NCBI GenBank assembly: GCA_021783935.1 | Contig: JAJXTK010000048.1 | Location: 1-16,280, forward strand | Direction of reading: 5' to 3' | Origin: Myxococcales bacterium | Lineage (GTDB): Bacteria > Myxococcota_A > Polyangia > Polyangiales > JADJMO01 | Length of the DNA stretch: 16,280 bases | Shown here: one piece after another, positions 8,284-14,797 of the stretch | How the letters are laid out: every line of letters begins with the position of its first letter | Numbering within the stretch: position 1 is the stretch's first letter | The notes under the pieces: generated by a model | The model's input: the letters and a program-made list of their open reading frames with translations, nothing else | Database searches by the model: none | Told to the model about the DNA's origin: nothing | Program-made: the position numbers and the translations under genes

Positions 8284-9159
8284 ATGATCCCCGTGCGCGA
8301 TCGCCCGACGAGCTGGTGGCTCTCGATGCTGAAGCGGCGCCGCGAGCGCATGTACGACGAGCAGCTCGCGCTCGACACGCCGATCGCGTGGTCGTCGGAG
8401 TCGGAGCGTCAGGCTGCGATCGCGTTCTTCAACGCGGCCTATCGCGCCGAGGAGTCGGGGCTCCGTCAGGCGCACGAGCTCGCCGACCAGATCGCCGCGT
8501 GGGATCCCGAGCTCGCCGAGTGCCTGCGTCTCTACGGCGACGAGGAGGGGTGGCACCGCGAGCTGCTCACCAAGTTCCTCGCGTGGATCGGCGGGGACGT
8601 ACGCCCGATGGGGCGCGTGACGGGGAGCTTCTACCGCCTCTACGCCCGCGCTGATCGCGTGGAGACGATCGTCCTCACGAACCTGATGTTCGAGACGATC
8701 GGCTCGACGACCTACCGCCTCGCGCTTCGCAACGCGACGCACCCGGCCGTGCGGCAGATGCTCACGATCCTGACGCGCGACGAGTCCTTCCACGTGCCGC
8801 TCAACGTGCACTTCCTCAAGCTCGTGCTGGCGCGCGCGCCGACGCTCTCGCGCGTGCGGCTGCGCGTGCTCTTCCGCCCGATCTACTGCGCCCTCGTCGC
8901 CTCGGCGGCCGCGAGCCGCCGCCGGGCGCTGGCCTTCGATCGCATCCCGCTCCGCGTGCTCGCCAGAGCGTACGCCGAGCAGCTCGGGCGGCTGTTCGCG
9001 GCGGAGCCGTCCCTGGGCTTGTCGGCGCCGCGCCCGCTGCTCTTCGCGCTCGGCCTCCGTCGCGCCGATCTCGCGGGCGGCGACGAGCTCGCGGCCGCCA
9101 GCGTCGCGGCGGCCGAGGCCGCGGTCGATCGCGCGCGCGTCGAGGTCAGCGCGCTCTAG
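8284..9159 (+). CDS. Ferritin-like diiron protein
   Basis: A 291-residue, mostly helical protein. It shows the two-metal signature of a four-helix bundle: Glu in AEESG (56/57), ExxH in DEEGWH (Glu88/His91), Glu137 in FETIG and ExxH in DESFH (Glu167/His170). All six ligands of a standard diiron site are present. The extra His four residues before the last Glu, used by AurF-type N-oxygenases, is not seen (Leu163). The C-terminal third is helical, Arg/Ala-rich and unrecognised. The role could be an oxygenase or oxidase acting on an amine product of the upstream aminopropyltransferase, or iron/peroxide handling for the following flavoenzyme. There is no signal peptide, so it is probably cytoplasmic. 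The diiron assignment is firm; the reaction is unknown. Confidence 0.82.
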   Translation: MIPVRDRPTSWWLSMLKRRRERMYDEQLALDTPIAWSSESERQAAIAFFNAAYRAEESGLRQAHELADQIAAWDPELAECLRLYGDEEGWHRELLTKFLAWIGGDVRPMGRVTGSFYRLYARADRVETIVLTNLMFETIGSTTYRLALRNATHPAVRQMLTILTRDESFHVPLNVHFLKLVLARAPTLSRVRLRVLFRPIYCALVASAAASRRRALAFDRIPLRVLARAYAEQLGRLFAAEPSLGLSAPRPLLFALGLRRADLAGGDELAAASVAAAEAAVDRARVEVSAL

Positions 9160-9161
9160 CG

Positions 9162-10814
9162 ATGTCCGGCCCGTCGCGCAGGGAGCTGCTCACGACGCTG
9201 CTCGGCGCCTCGGCCGCGCTGGCCGCGTGCCGCAAGCCCCCGACGCGTCCCGCCGGCGAGCTGCTCGCGCCCGATCTCGAGCGCGCGCACCGGCTCGTGC
9301 GCGACGGGGCCCCGTTCCCGCGAGAAGGGGTGCGCGAGGAGCGCACGCGGGTGGCGGTCGTCGGAGGAGGCCCGGCCGGGCTGTCGGCCGCGTGGCGGCT
9401 GGTGCGCGGCGGGCTCGACGGCGTCGACGACGTCCGCGTGCTCGAGCTCGAGGCGGTCGTGGGGGGCACCTCGCGCAGCGGCGAGTGCGACGTCACGCGC
9501 TATCCGTGGGGCGCGCACTACGTGCCCGTGCCGGTGCGCGAGGCCCGCGCGCTCGCCACGCTGCTCGATGAGCTCGGCGTCGTCGAGGGGCGCGCGCGCG
9601 ACGGCTCGCCGATCATCGCCGAGGGGGTGCTCTGCCGCGCCCCCGAGGAGCGCCTCTTCCACCGCGGCCTCTGGTACGAAGGGCTCTACCTCTACGACGG
9701 CGCCTCGCACGACGACCTCGCGCAGCTGCGGCGCTTCCGCGAGGCGATCGGCGCGTGGGCGCGCGTTCGCGACGCGAAGGGGCGCCGCGCGTTCGTCACT
9801 CCCATCTCTCATGCGAGCGACGACGTTGCCAGTGGCGAGCTCGACGGGCGATCGATGCGCGCGTGGATGGACGAGCGTGGCTTCACCTCGCCGAGGCTGC
9901 GCTGGCTCGTCGACTACGGCTGCCGCGACGACTACGGCCTGTCGAGCGAGGAAACGTCGGCCTGGGCCGGCGTCTTCTATTTCGCCGCGCGCCTCGGCGA
10001 GACCGGGCGATCGGCGCCGCTCATGACGTGGCCCGAGGGGAACGGTCGCCTCGTGCGCCACCTCGCGGGCGTCGCCGGCGCGCGGCTGCGGACAGGGTGG
10101 ATCGTGCGCAACGTCGTGATCCGTGGCGAGCGCGAGGTCGCCGTCGAAGGGTGGGACGCCGCAGGCGCCCCGGTCCGCGTGGTCGCGGAGCGCGCCATCG
10201 TCGCGACGCCGAGGTACGTCGCGCGGCGCATCGTCCCGGCGCTCGCGGAGGCGATCGCCCGCGAGCCTGGCGCGGCGTCCGACGAGGCGCTCGCCTTCGA
10301 CTACGGCGCGTGGGTCGTCGCGAACCTTCACCTTCGCGATCGACCGAGCGCGCGCGGCTGCCCCTTCGCGTGGGACAACGTCTTGTTCGACAGCCCGTCG
10401 CTCGGCTACGTGGTCGCCACCCATCAGACGGGGCTCGATCACGGCGCAACGGTGTGGACCTGGTACTACGCGCTGACGCAGCCCGGCCGCGAGGCGCGCG
10501 AGCGGCTGCTCTCGGCGACGCGCGAAGAGTGGGCCGACGTCGCGCTCGCCGACCTCGGCCGAGCGCACTCGGACCTCGGCGGTCTGGTCGAGCGCGTCGA
10601 CGTCTTCCGTTGGGGCCACGCGATGGTTCGCCCGCGCGTCGGAGCTGGCGCCGCGCGACGCCGGCGCGACGGCGCGCGGTCGAGCGGGCCCGTTCATCTC
10701 GCGCACACCGACCTCTCCGGTGTGGCGCTCTTCGAGGAGGCGCAAGATCACGGCGTCCGCGCCGCCGAGGAGGTGCTCGACGCGCTTGGCGTTCGCTCGC
10801 CGTCGATGCGATGA
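9162..10814 (+). CDS. Tat-exported lipoprotein FAD-dependent amine oxidase-like protein
   Basis: A 550-residue flavoprotein. The N-terminus carries a twin-arginine motif (SRRELL, 5-10), a hydrophobic stretch and a lipobox LAAC with Cys23. It should therefore be folded with its cofactor, exported by Tat and anchored by lipid outside the inner membrane. The dinucleotide-binding motif VVGGGPAGLSAA (GxGxxG at 68-73), Glu95 ending strand 2 and the GGTS turn (101-104) mark the amine-oxidase/phytoene-desaturase-type fold. The C-terminal HTDLSG...EEAQDHGVRAAEEVL resembles the family's final FAD-contact region. Its start is two bases after the diiron gene's stop, so the two are almost certainly co-transcribed. 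The polyamine-type context suggests oxidation of an amine, but the substrate cannot be read from sequence. Confidence 0.85.
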   Translation: MSGPSRRELLTTLLGASAALAACRKPPTRPAGELLAPDLERAHRLVRDGAPFPREGVREERTRVAVVGGGPAGLSAAWRLVRGGLDGVDDVRVLELEAVVGGTSRSGECDVTRYPWGAHYVPVPVREARALATLLDELGVVEGRARDGSPIIAEGVLCRAPEERLFHRGLWYEGLYLYDGASHDDLAQLRRFREAIGAWARVRDAKGRRAFVTPISHASDDVASGELDGRSMRAWMDERGFTSPRLRWLVDYGCRDDYGLSSEETSAWAGVFYFAARLGETGRSAPLMTWPEGNGRLVRHLAGVAGARLRTGWIVRNVVIRGEREVAVEGWDAAGAPVRVVAERAIVATPRYVARRIVPALAEAIAREPGAASDEALAFDYGAWVVANLHLRDRPSARGCPFAWDNVLFDSPSLGYVVATHQTGLDHGATVWTWYYALTQPGREARERLLSATREEWADVALADLGRAHSDLGGLVERVDVFRWGHAMVRPRVGAGAARRRRDGARSSGPVHLAHTDLSGVALFEEAQDHGVRAAEEVLDALGVRSPSMR

Positions 10815-10822
10815 GCTCGGTC

Positions 10823-10852
10823 GCCCGCCGGAAGGTCTCTGCGCCGGCGGGC
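10823..10852. terminator. 9-bp perfect inverted repeat between convergent genes
   Basis: GCCCGCCGG (10823-10831) is exactly complementary to CCGGCGGGC (10844-10852), with a 12-base loop. It lies in the 46-base gap where the flavoenzyme gene (plus) and the HTH-receiver gene (minus) converge. It is well placed as a shared bidirectional terminator, although neither side has a T-run. Confidence 0.55.
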
Positions 10853-10860
10853 CCCGAGGA

Positions 10861-11415
10861 CTACCGCAGCGCCTTCGCGAGCGAGGCCGCGTCGCCGCGG
10901 GGAATGATCGCGTCGACGCCGACCTCGGTCAGCGCGGCGTGCTCTTCGGCGTCGATGTCGCTCCACACGATGACGCGCGTGCGCTTGGTCGCCTCGTCGC
11001 GCTGCAGCGCCGTGGTGAGCTTGCGCACCTCGACGCCGGGGACCCCGAGGTCGACGATGAACGCCTCAGGCGGCTCCTTGGCCGTGGCGATCAGCGCGTC
11101 GAAGACGTCTTCGTACACGCGGACGTCGAAGCCCTTGCCCTTGAGGTTGCGGGCGAGCGAACGCGCGACCGACTTGTCGGACTCGAGCACGTGCACGCGC
11201 CGCCGAATGGTCGCGAGATCCGCCGGCACCGGCATGCCGGCGCTCTGGCAGAGGGCCCGCGCGTCTTCGGCTCGGACGCGCAGCAGGCCGCCCGGCGAGG
11301 TCAGCGCGTTGAGGCGCCCGGTGCGGACCCAGTAGTAGACGGTCTTAGGGTGTACTTGCAGCATCGCCGCCACTTGGGCGAGACGCAGCAGCTTGGGGGG
11401 CTGGTCAACCACCAT
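10861..11415 (-). CDS. Excisionase/BldC-type HTH fused to a receiver domain
   Basis: A 184-residue protein. Residues about 8-55 (LLRLAQVAAMLQVHPKTVYYWVRTGRL, then a basic wing) match the MerR-like HTH_17 fold of excisionase-family and BldC-type regulators. Residues about 72-184 form a receiver domain with the acidic pair in VLESD, the phospho-accepting Asp in AFIVDLGVPG and the Ser/Thr position in VIVWSD. The conserved Lys near the end of receiver domains is replaced (IIPRGD). The order HTH then receiver is the reverse of usual response regulators. It is probably a transcription regulator whose DNA binding responds to phosphorylation or to a protein partner. The candidate kinase-like neighbour upstream is itself degenerate. 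Targets are unknown. Confidence 0.85.
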   Translation of the reverse strand: MVVDQPPKLLRLAQVAAMLQVHPKTVYYWVRTGRLNALTSPGGLLRVRAEDARALCQSAGMPVPADLATIRRRVHVLESDKSVARSLARNLKGKGFDVRVYEDVFDALIATAKEPPEAFIVDLGVPGVEVRKLTTALQRDEATKRTRVIVWSDIDAEEHAALTEVGVDAIIPRGDAASLAKALR

Positions 11416-11418
11416 TGT

Positions 11419-11447
11419 CTTCTATTCCGTGTGGTTCAGAGTGACAA
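11419..11447 (-). promoter_or_regulatory. Candidate sigma-70 promoter of the HTH-receiver gene
   Basis: Read on the minus strand, TTGTCA (11447-11442, five of six matches to consensus) is separated by exactly 17 bases from TAGAAG (11424-11419, four of six). The -10 box ends only three bases before the ATG at 11415, so the transcript would be leaderless. Alternatively the AGAAG is a weak ribosome site and the promoter is elsewhere. Confidence 0.3.
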
Positions 11448-11617
11448 CAACGGACTGCGGATGCGAGTTCCCGTCTTTCGACTGACGTGTACTTGATCGG
11501 CGCGCCGGGGCGGGTCCGGGGGGAGGCTCCGGTCACCTCTTGTGATGCGCGCTAGCGTGATTCTGAATCTCGGCGAAGCGAGCGCGTGTGTGAAAAACAG
11601 TTCGACTCGCCGCCACC

Positions 11618-11636
11618 GCCCACATTCAAAATGGGC
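11618..11636. repeat. Imperfect inverted repeat GCCCA(c)ATT/AATGGGC
   Basis: A seven-pair stem with one bulged base and a three-base loop, in the gap between two minus-strand genes. A run of five A (T on the minus strand) lies about 20 bases further on at 11593-11597. It could assist transcript termination of the kinase-like gene or be an operator. The evidence is structural only. Confidence 0.3.
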
Positions 11637-11660
11637 GTTGATCGAGCCCGAATGTCTCCC

Positions 11661-11683
11661 GTCGCTGGGCGCGGGGCAGCGAC
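11661..11683 (-). terminator. Hairpin after the kinase/receiver-like gene
   Basis: GTCGCTG (11661-11667) and CAGCGAC (11677-11683) are perfect complements around a nine-base loop. On the minus strand the stem begins 11 bases past the stop codon of the 473-residue gene. It is a probable factor-assisted terminator, since no T-run follows directly. Confidence 0.4.
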
Positions 11684-11694
11684 GAGCGCGGCCA

Positions 11695-13116
11695 TTAGTT
11701 GAGCACCGGGCGCGTGCCGCCGCGATAGGACGCCGGTGCCTCCGAGAGGAGCGACTCGATGGCGATCAGCAGCTCGGCTCGCCGAACCGGCTTGTCGATG
11801 CGGCCCACCCACGGCGGAAGGTCAATCTCGTCGAGCTCGTCCTGGGTCGCCACGAGCACGGCGCGAGCGCCTTGCCCGCCGCGTGTGTGGCGGAGCTCGT
11901 CGAGCAACAGGCGCGCAGAGACGTCGGGAAGACGCGCGTTGACGACCGCGATCGAGATCGTCTGCTCGCGCGCGAGGTCGAGCGCCTCCTCGCCCGTGCT
12001 CGCGAGCACGACCTCGAACTCGTCGGCGAGGGCCCGGGCCGTCGCCCGCAGCACCCGATCGTCAGGGTCGACCAGCATGACGGTCGGCTGCGCGTTGGTG
12101 CGCGCGCGCACCTCGCGCGCCGCCCCGAGGGGGACCAACGCGCGCTGCTCGCGTGGAACGCTGAGCTCCAATCGCGCCCCGCGCGCGCCGACTCCTAGCA
12201 CGAGATCGGCGCCGAAGAGCCGAACGGCGTCGCGCAGCGCCCGCAGTGATCCGCTCGGCGGTGCCTCGTGCGTGGCGCTCGCCCGGAAGCGTCTGGCCGA
12301 GGTCGCCTCGATGGACACGACGTTGGTGGTCGGCTCCTCGCGGACCGAGACGCGCAGCTTGTGGAGCCCCTCCCCCTCGGCGTGCTCGTCGACCATCGCG
12401 AGCGCGTGGACCAAGGCGCCGGCGAGCGCCCGCGCCAAGCGCGCCCGCGGCGCCACGACCGGCGCGAGCGGCCGGGGCTCGTCGCGCTCGACGTGGGCGC
12501 GCAGGCCGATCGCGCCGCCGAGCACGCGCAGGACCTGATCGATGAGCGCGCGCACGTCGAGCGGCACGGGCAGGTCGGAGGCCTCGGCGCGCGCGAACAG
12601 CCCCGCGTCGCGGAGCGCCGCGGCGAGATCGTCGAGAGACGCCATGCAGTCGTCGAGCAACGTCGCGCCGTCTGGCGAGAGGATCGGCTCCGCGATCGAG
12701 CGGAAGGCCTCCAGGTCGAGGGCGAGCGCCGTGAGCGGCGCCTCCACGCGGCGGACGATGCCGGTGAGCACCTGCGCGAGCACCTGGCCGTCGGCGAGGT
12801 GGGCGTCGCGGGCGAGCGCGCGCATGCTCGCGCGATCGATCGCCGCACCGAGCGCGCGATCGTCGATCCCGACCAGCACCTCGTCGGCGCCGAGGGCCAA
12901 CGACGTCTCGGCCTCGTCTTCGCTCGCGGCCACGACGACGACGCCGTTGGTCGGCACCTTGCGCCGGGCGAGGGCGATCTCGCGCTCGAGGATCGCGTCG
13001 GCGGCGTACGAGACCGTGGTCGCCGCGGCGCGCGGGAGCGTGCGTGCGAGGCGCTCGCGCGCCACCGCGACCGACTCTCGACGGGTCACCAAGATGATGA
13101 CGTTGGCTTGGTTCAC
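11695..13116 (-). CDS. Degenerate histidine kinase-receiver-like protein (pseudo-kinase/pseudo-receiver)
   Basis: A 473-residue three-part protein. Residues 1-100 resemble a receiver fold without active-site residues (ends ALGADEVLVGI). Residues about 105-320 resemble a histidine-kinase dimerisation/ATPase region, but the usual H-E-x-x-N-P-L is RRVEAPL (122-128). The phospho-accepting His is thus Arg, and no clear Asn box or DxGxG is found. Residues about 345-460 form a receiver with the acidic pair (Asp350, Asp352/353), Thr424 and Lys442-Pro, yet the phospho-accepting position is Asn393 (VVNARLPD). It therefore cannot use the classical phosphorelay and may act as a scaffold or regulator. A GTG start is supported by GAGG six bases upstream. 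Cytoplasmic; no membrane segments. It may be co-regulated with the downstream HTH-receiver gene. Confidence 0.82.
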   Translation of the reverse strand: MNQANVIILVTRRESVAVARERLARTLPRAAATTVSYAADAILEREIALARRKVPTNGVVVVAASEDEAETSLALGADEVLVGIDDRALGAAIDRASMRALARDAHLADGQVLAQVLTGIVRRVEAPLTALALDLEAFRSIAEPILSPDGATLLDDCMASLDDLAAALRDAGLFARAEASDLPVPLDVRALIDQVLRVLGGAIGLRAHVERDEPRPLAPVVAPRARLARALAGALVHALAMVDEHAEGEGLHKLRVSVREEPTTNVVSIEATSARRFRASATHEAPPSGSLRALRDAVRLFGADLVLGVGARGARLELSVPREQRALVPLGAAREVRARTNAQPTVMLVDPDDRVLRATARALADEFEVVLASTGEEALDLAREQTISIAVVNARLPDVSARLLLDELRHTRGGQGARAVLVATQDELDEIDLPPWVGRIDKPVRRAELLIAIESLLSEAPASYRGGTRPVLN

Positions 13117-13261
13117 GCTGCGCCTCGCCGCGGGCCGCGCGGCCGATCGGCGACGCCGCCGATCGTGGCCTTCGACTCGCGCCAGCCGTGATGATCGGTC
13201 GATTCGCCACGCGCTGCCAGCGTCTCGATGGTCTCGCGACGCGACGGAATGCCCGCGCCGT

Positions 13262-14023
13262 TCAAGGGGTGATGCCGAGCCACTCGAAGAGCGTGGAGCG
13301 GAGCGCGTCGTAGTCGTCGACGCGGGCGTCCGCGACGCTCGGCGTCAAGCGCGATCCAGGCAGAAATCCGTCGAATCGAACCGCGCGCAGGCCGGCTTCG
13401 TGCGCGCCGACGACGTCGGCTGCCTCCGAGTCACCCACATGTACGAGGTCGGACGGCGAGACGCCGAGGCGCTGGGCGGCGAGCAGGAAGATGCGCCGAT
13501 CGGGCTTGGCGAACCCGAGCTGCCCCGAGTCGAGCACGGCGCGGAAATGGCGCGCGATGCCGACCTCCTCGAGCAGCTCACGCACGCGCCCCTCGCTGTT
13601 GGAGGTGACGCACATCGGCACGCCGCGCGCGCCGAGCTCGGAGAGCAGCGCGCGCGCCGACGCGGGCACCTCGCGCCACAGGTTCCTCGTGGGCTGCGCC
13701 CGCCAGAGCTCCTCGACGGCGTCGACGACCGACGGCGCGTCGGGCGCGCTCGCGTGCCACGCAGCGCGGACGAGCGTGCTGACCAGCGCGCGCCAGGCCC
13801 CCTCGTGCCCGCGTCCCGCGGCGATCGCGGCGTCGAGCGCGTCGTAGGCCCCGAGGAGCGCAGCGGCGAGGGCCCGCTCGTCGAGCGTGGCCGCGCGCTC
13901 GCGCGTGCGCAGGCGGGCGGCGAGCTCGGCGAGATCGAGGCCCGCGAGGACGTGGCCGTAATCGAACGAGATGGCGCGCACGGAGGGCATCGGTGGCGCG
14001 GTCCATAGCGCAACGCGCCGCAC
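13262..14023 (-). CDS. HAD-superfamily hydrolase
   Basis: A 253-residue haloacid-dehalogenase-fold protein. Motif I is FDYGHVL with the nucleophilic Asp; as in YihX-type phosphatases, Gly occupies the position two residues later. Motif II is VTSNS, motif III is FAKPD with the catalytic Lys, and motif IV is VGDSEAADVVGA. The helical cap lies between motifs I and II, so it is a cap-C1 enzyme, probably a phosphatase on a small phosphate ester. The start is uncertain: Met12 (ATG ending at 13990) places motif I near the N-terminus as is usual, and neither start has a good ribosome site. It is 145 bases upstream of the kinase-like gene on the same strand. The substrate is not predictable. Confidence 0.85.
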   Translation of the reverse strand: MRRVALWTAPPMPSVRAISFDYGHVLAGLDLAELAARLRTRERAATLDERALAAALLGAYDALDAAIAAGRGHEGAWRALVSTLVRAAWHASAPDAPSVVDAVEELWRAQPTRNLWREVPASARALLSELGARGVPMCVTSNSEGRVRELLEEVGIARHFRAVLDSGQLGFAKPDRRIFLLAAQRLGVSPSDLVHVGDSEAADVVGAHEAGLRAVRFDGFLPGSRLTPSVADARVDDYDALRSTLFEWLGITP

Positions 14024-14382
14024 GCAGCGAAGCTCGCCCGCAGCGCTCTGGTGGCCCCGCTCGCACCGAGCCGCGCGCCGGTCCCTTGCGCGCTCTTGTC
14101 GTGGGCGTCGCCCAGCAGGCTGTGGAGTCTCTCCGAGACCGGCCGATCCTCTCCCGGCTCACGCCGCGATTTCCCGCGCGATCGACCACAGCCTGCGGAC
14201 GGTCACAGCTTCCGCAGGCCGCTTCTCAACGGCCTGCAAGCCGCGTCGAGGGAACGACGGACGCTCCCGCCGTCGACGGAAATCGGCTCCGCCCCGCGGG
14301 CGCGCCGCGAATCGGTACGTACGATGGAGGCGTCGCACCGTGCACGACCCGAGGGGCGTGCCGAACGAACGGGGGTTCTTCG
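14024..14382. other. Divergent intergenic/leader region (359 bases)
   Basis: This is the only long non-coding stretch, between divergently read genes (HAD hydrolase on minus, receiver-like protein on plus). Open frames cross it, but they are Arg/Ala/Pro-rich without recognisable domains, so I treat it as non-coding. It holds the nested inverted repeats at 14115-14237 and an 8-base palindrome GTACGTAC at 14315-14322. I found no convincing -35/-10 pair. Confidence 0.5.
14115..14237 (+). promoter_or_regulatory. Structured leader with three mutually exclusive stems (attenuator-like)
   Basis: Stem 1 pairs GCAGGCTGTGG (14115-14125) with CCACAGCCTGC (14186-14196), 11 perfect pairs. A small GTCTC/GAGAC hairpin (14127-14139) lies inside its loop. 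Stem 2 pairs GCCTGCGG (14191-14198) with CCGCAGGC (14212-14219). Stem 3 pairs GCAGGCCG (14214-14221) with CGGCCTGC (14230-14237). Stem 2 shares bases with both others, so stems 1 and 3 can form together and stem 2 excludes both. This is the 1:2, 2:3, 3:4 logic of an attenuator or riboregulator, about 145 bases before the receiver-like gene. No ligand or T-run is recognised. Chance in GC-rich DNA is possible. Confidence 0.4.
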
Positions 14383-14796
14383 ATGGTGAAGGGAACGCTG
14401 TTCCTGATCGACTGGGATCCGGCGTGCGCCGAGGCGCGCGCCGACCGCCTGCGGCAGCGCGGCTTCCGCGTCGAGGTCGAGAGCAACAACGGAGGGCGCG
14501 CTTATCGCCGCATCCGCACCAGCATGCCCGACGCGATCGTCGTCGATCTGCGCAAGAAGCCCGCGCACGGCCGGGAGGTGGCGAGCGCGCTTCGCGGTCT
14601 GCGCGCTACGTGCGAGGTGCCCATCGTCTTCCTCGAGGAGGCCGACCAGCGCGAGCTGACGCGCGCTCGTGTGGCCGACGCGCTCTTCGCGGATGAGGAC
14701 TCCGTGGACGATGTGCTCGACGCCGCCCTCGAGCAGCGCGCGTCGCGAACCACGCTCGTCCCCTCGCCCCACCGCCGGCGCGCCGCGGCCGTGTGA
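14383..14796 (+). CDS. Single-domain receiver-like protein
   Basis: A 137-residue protein that is one CheY-like domain plus a short basic tail (PHRRRAAAV). The acidic pair is in LFLIDWD (Asp10, Asp12) and the phospho-acceptor in IVVDLRKKP (Asp55). The Thr/Ser switch position is replaced in IVFLEE, and the conserved Lys near the C-terminus is absent (ALFADEDS). It may accept phosphate yet respond abnormally, or act by protein binding. I chose the ATG at 14383 because the domain begins two residues later and a G-rich run sits eight bases upstream. The frame is open much further upstream, but that extension is Arg/Pro-rich and unlike a protein domain. Its stop is one base from the stop of the convergent zinc-ribbon gene. 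Confidence 0.8.
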   Translation: MVKGTLFLIDWDPACAEARADRLRQRGFRVEVESNNGGRAYRRIRTSMPDAIVVDLRKKPAHGREVASALRGLRATCEVPIVFLEEADQRELTRARVADALFADEDSVDDVLDAALEQRASRTTLVPSPHRRRAAAV

Positions 14797-14797
14797 G

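Noticed and set aside
8284..9159. AurF-type N-oxygenase identity for the diiron protein
   Set aside because: The additional His ligand expected four residues before the last Glu is Leu163, so only a general ferritin-like diiron assignment is kept.
9156..10751. 531-codon minus-strand frame opposite the flavoenzyme gene
   Set aside because: No domain, charged low-complexity composition. The plus frame has FAD, Tat and lipobox motifs.
12268..13191. Plus-strand frame of 307 codons opposite the kinase-like gene
   Set aside because: Arg/Glu-rich shadow without motifs; the minus-strand frame encodes receiver folds.
13993..14382. N-terminal extension of the receiver-like protein by 130 residues
   Set aside because: No domain, Pro/Arg-rich, and it crosses the stem-loop region. 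The receiver fold begins right at the ATG at 14383.
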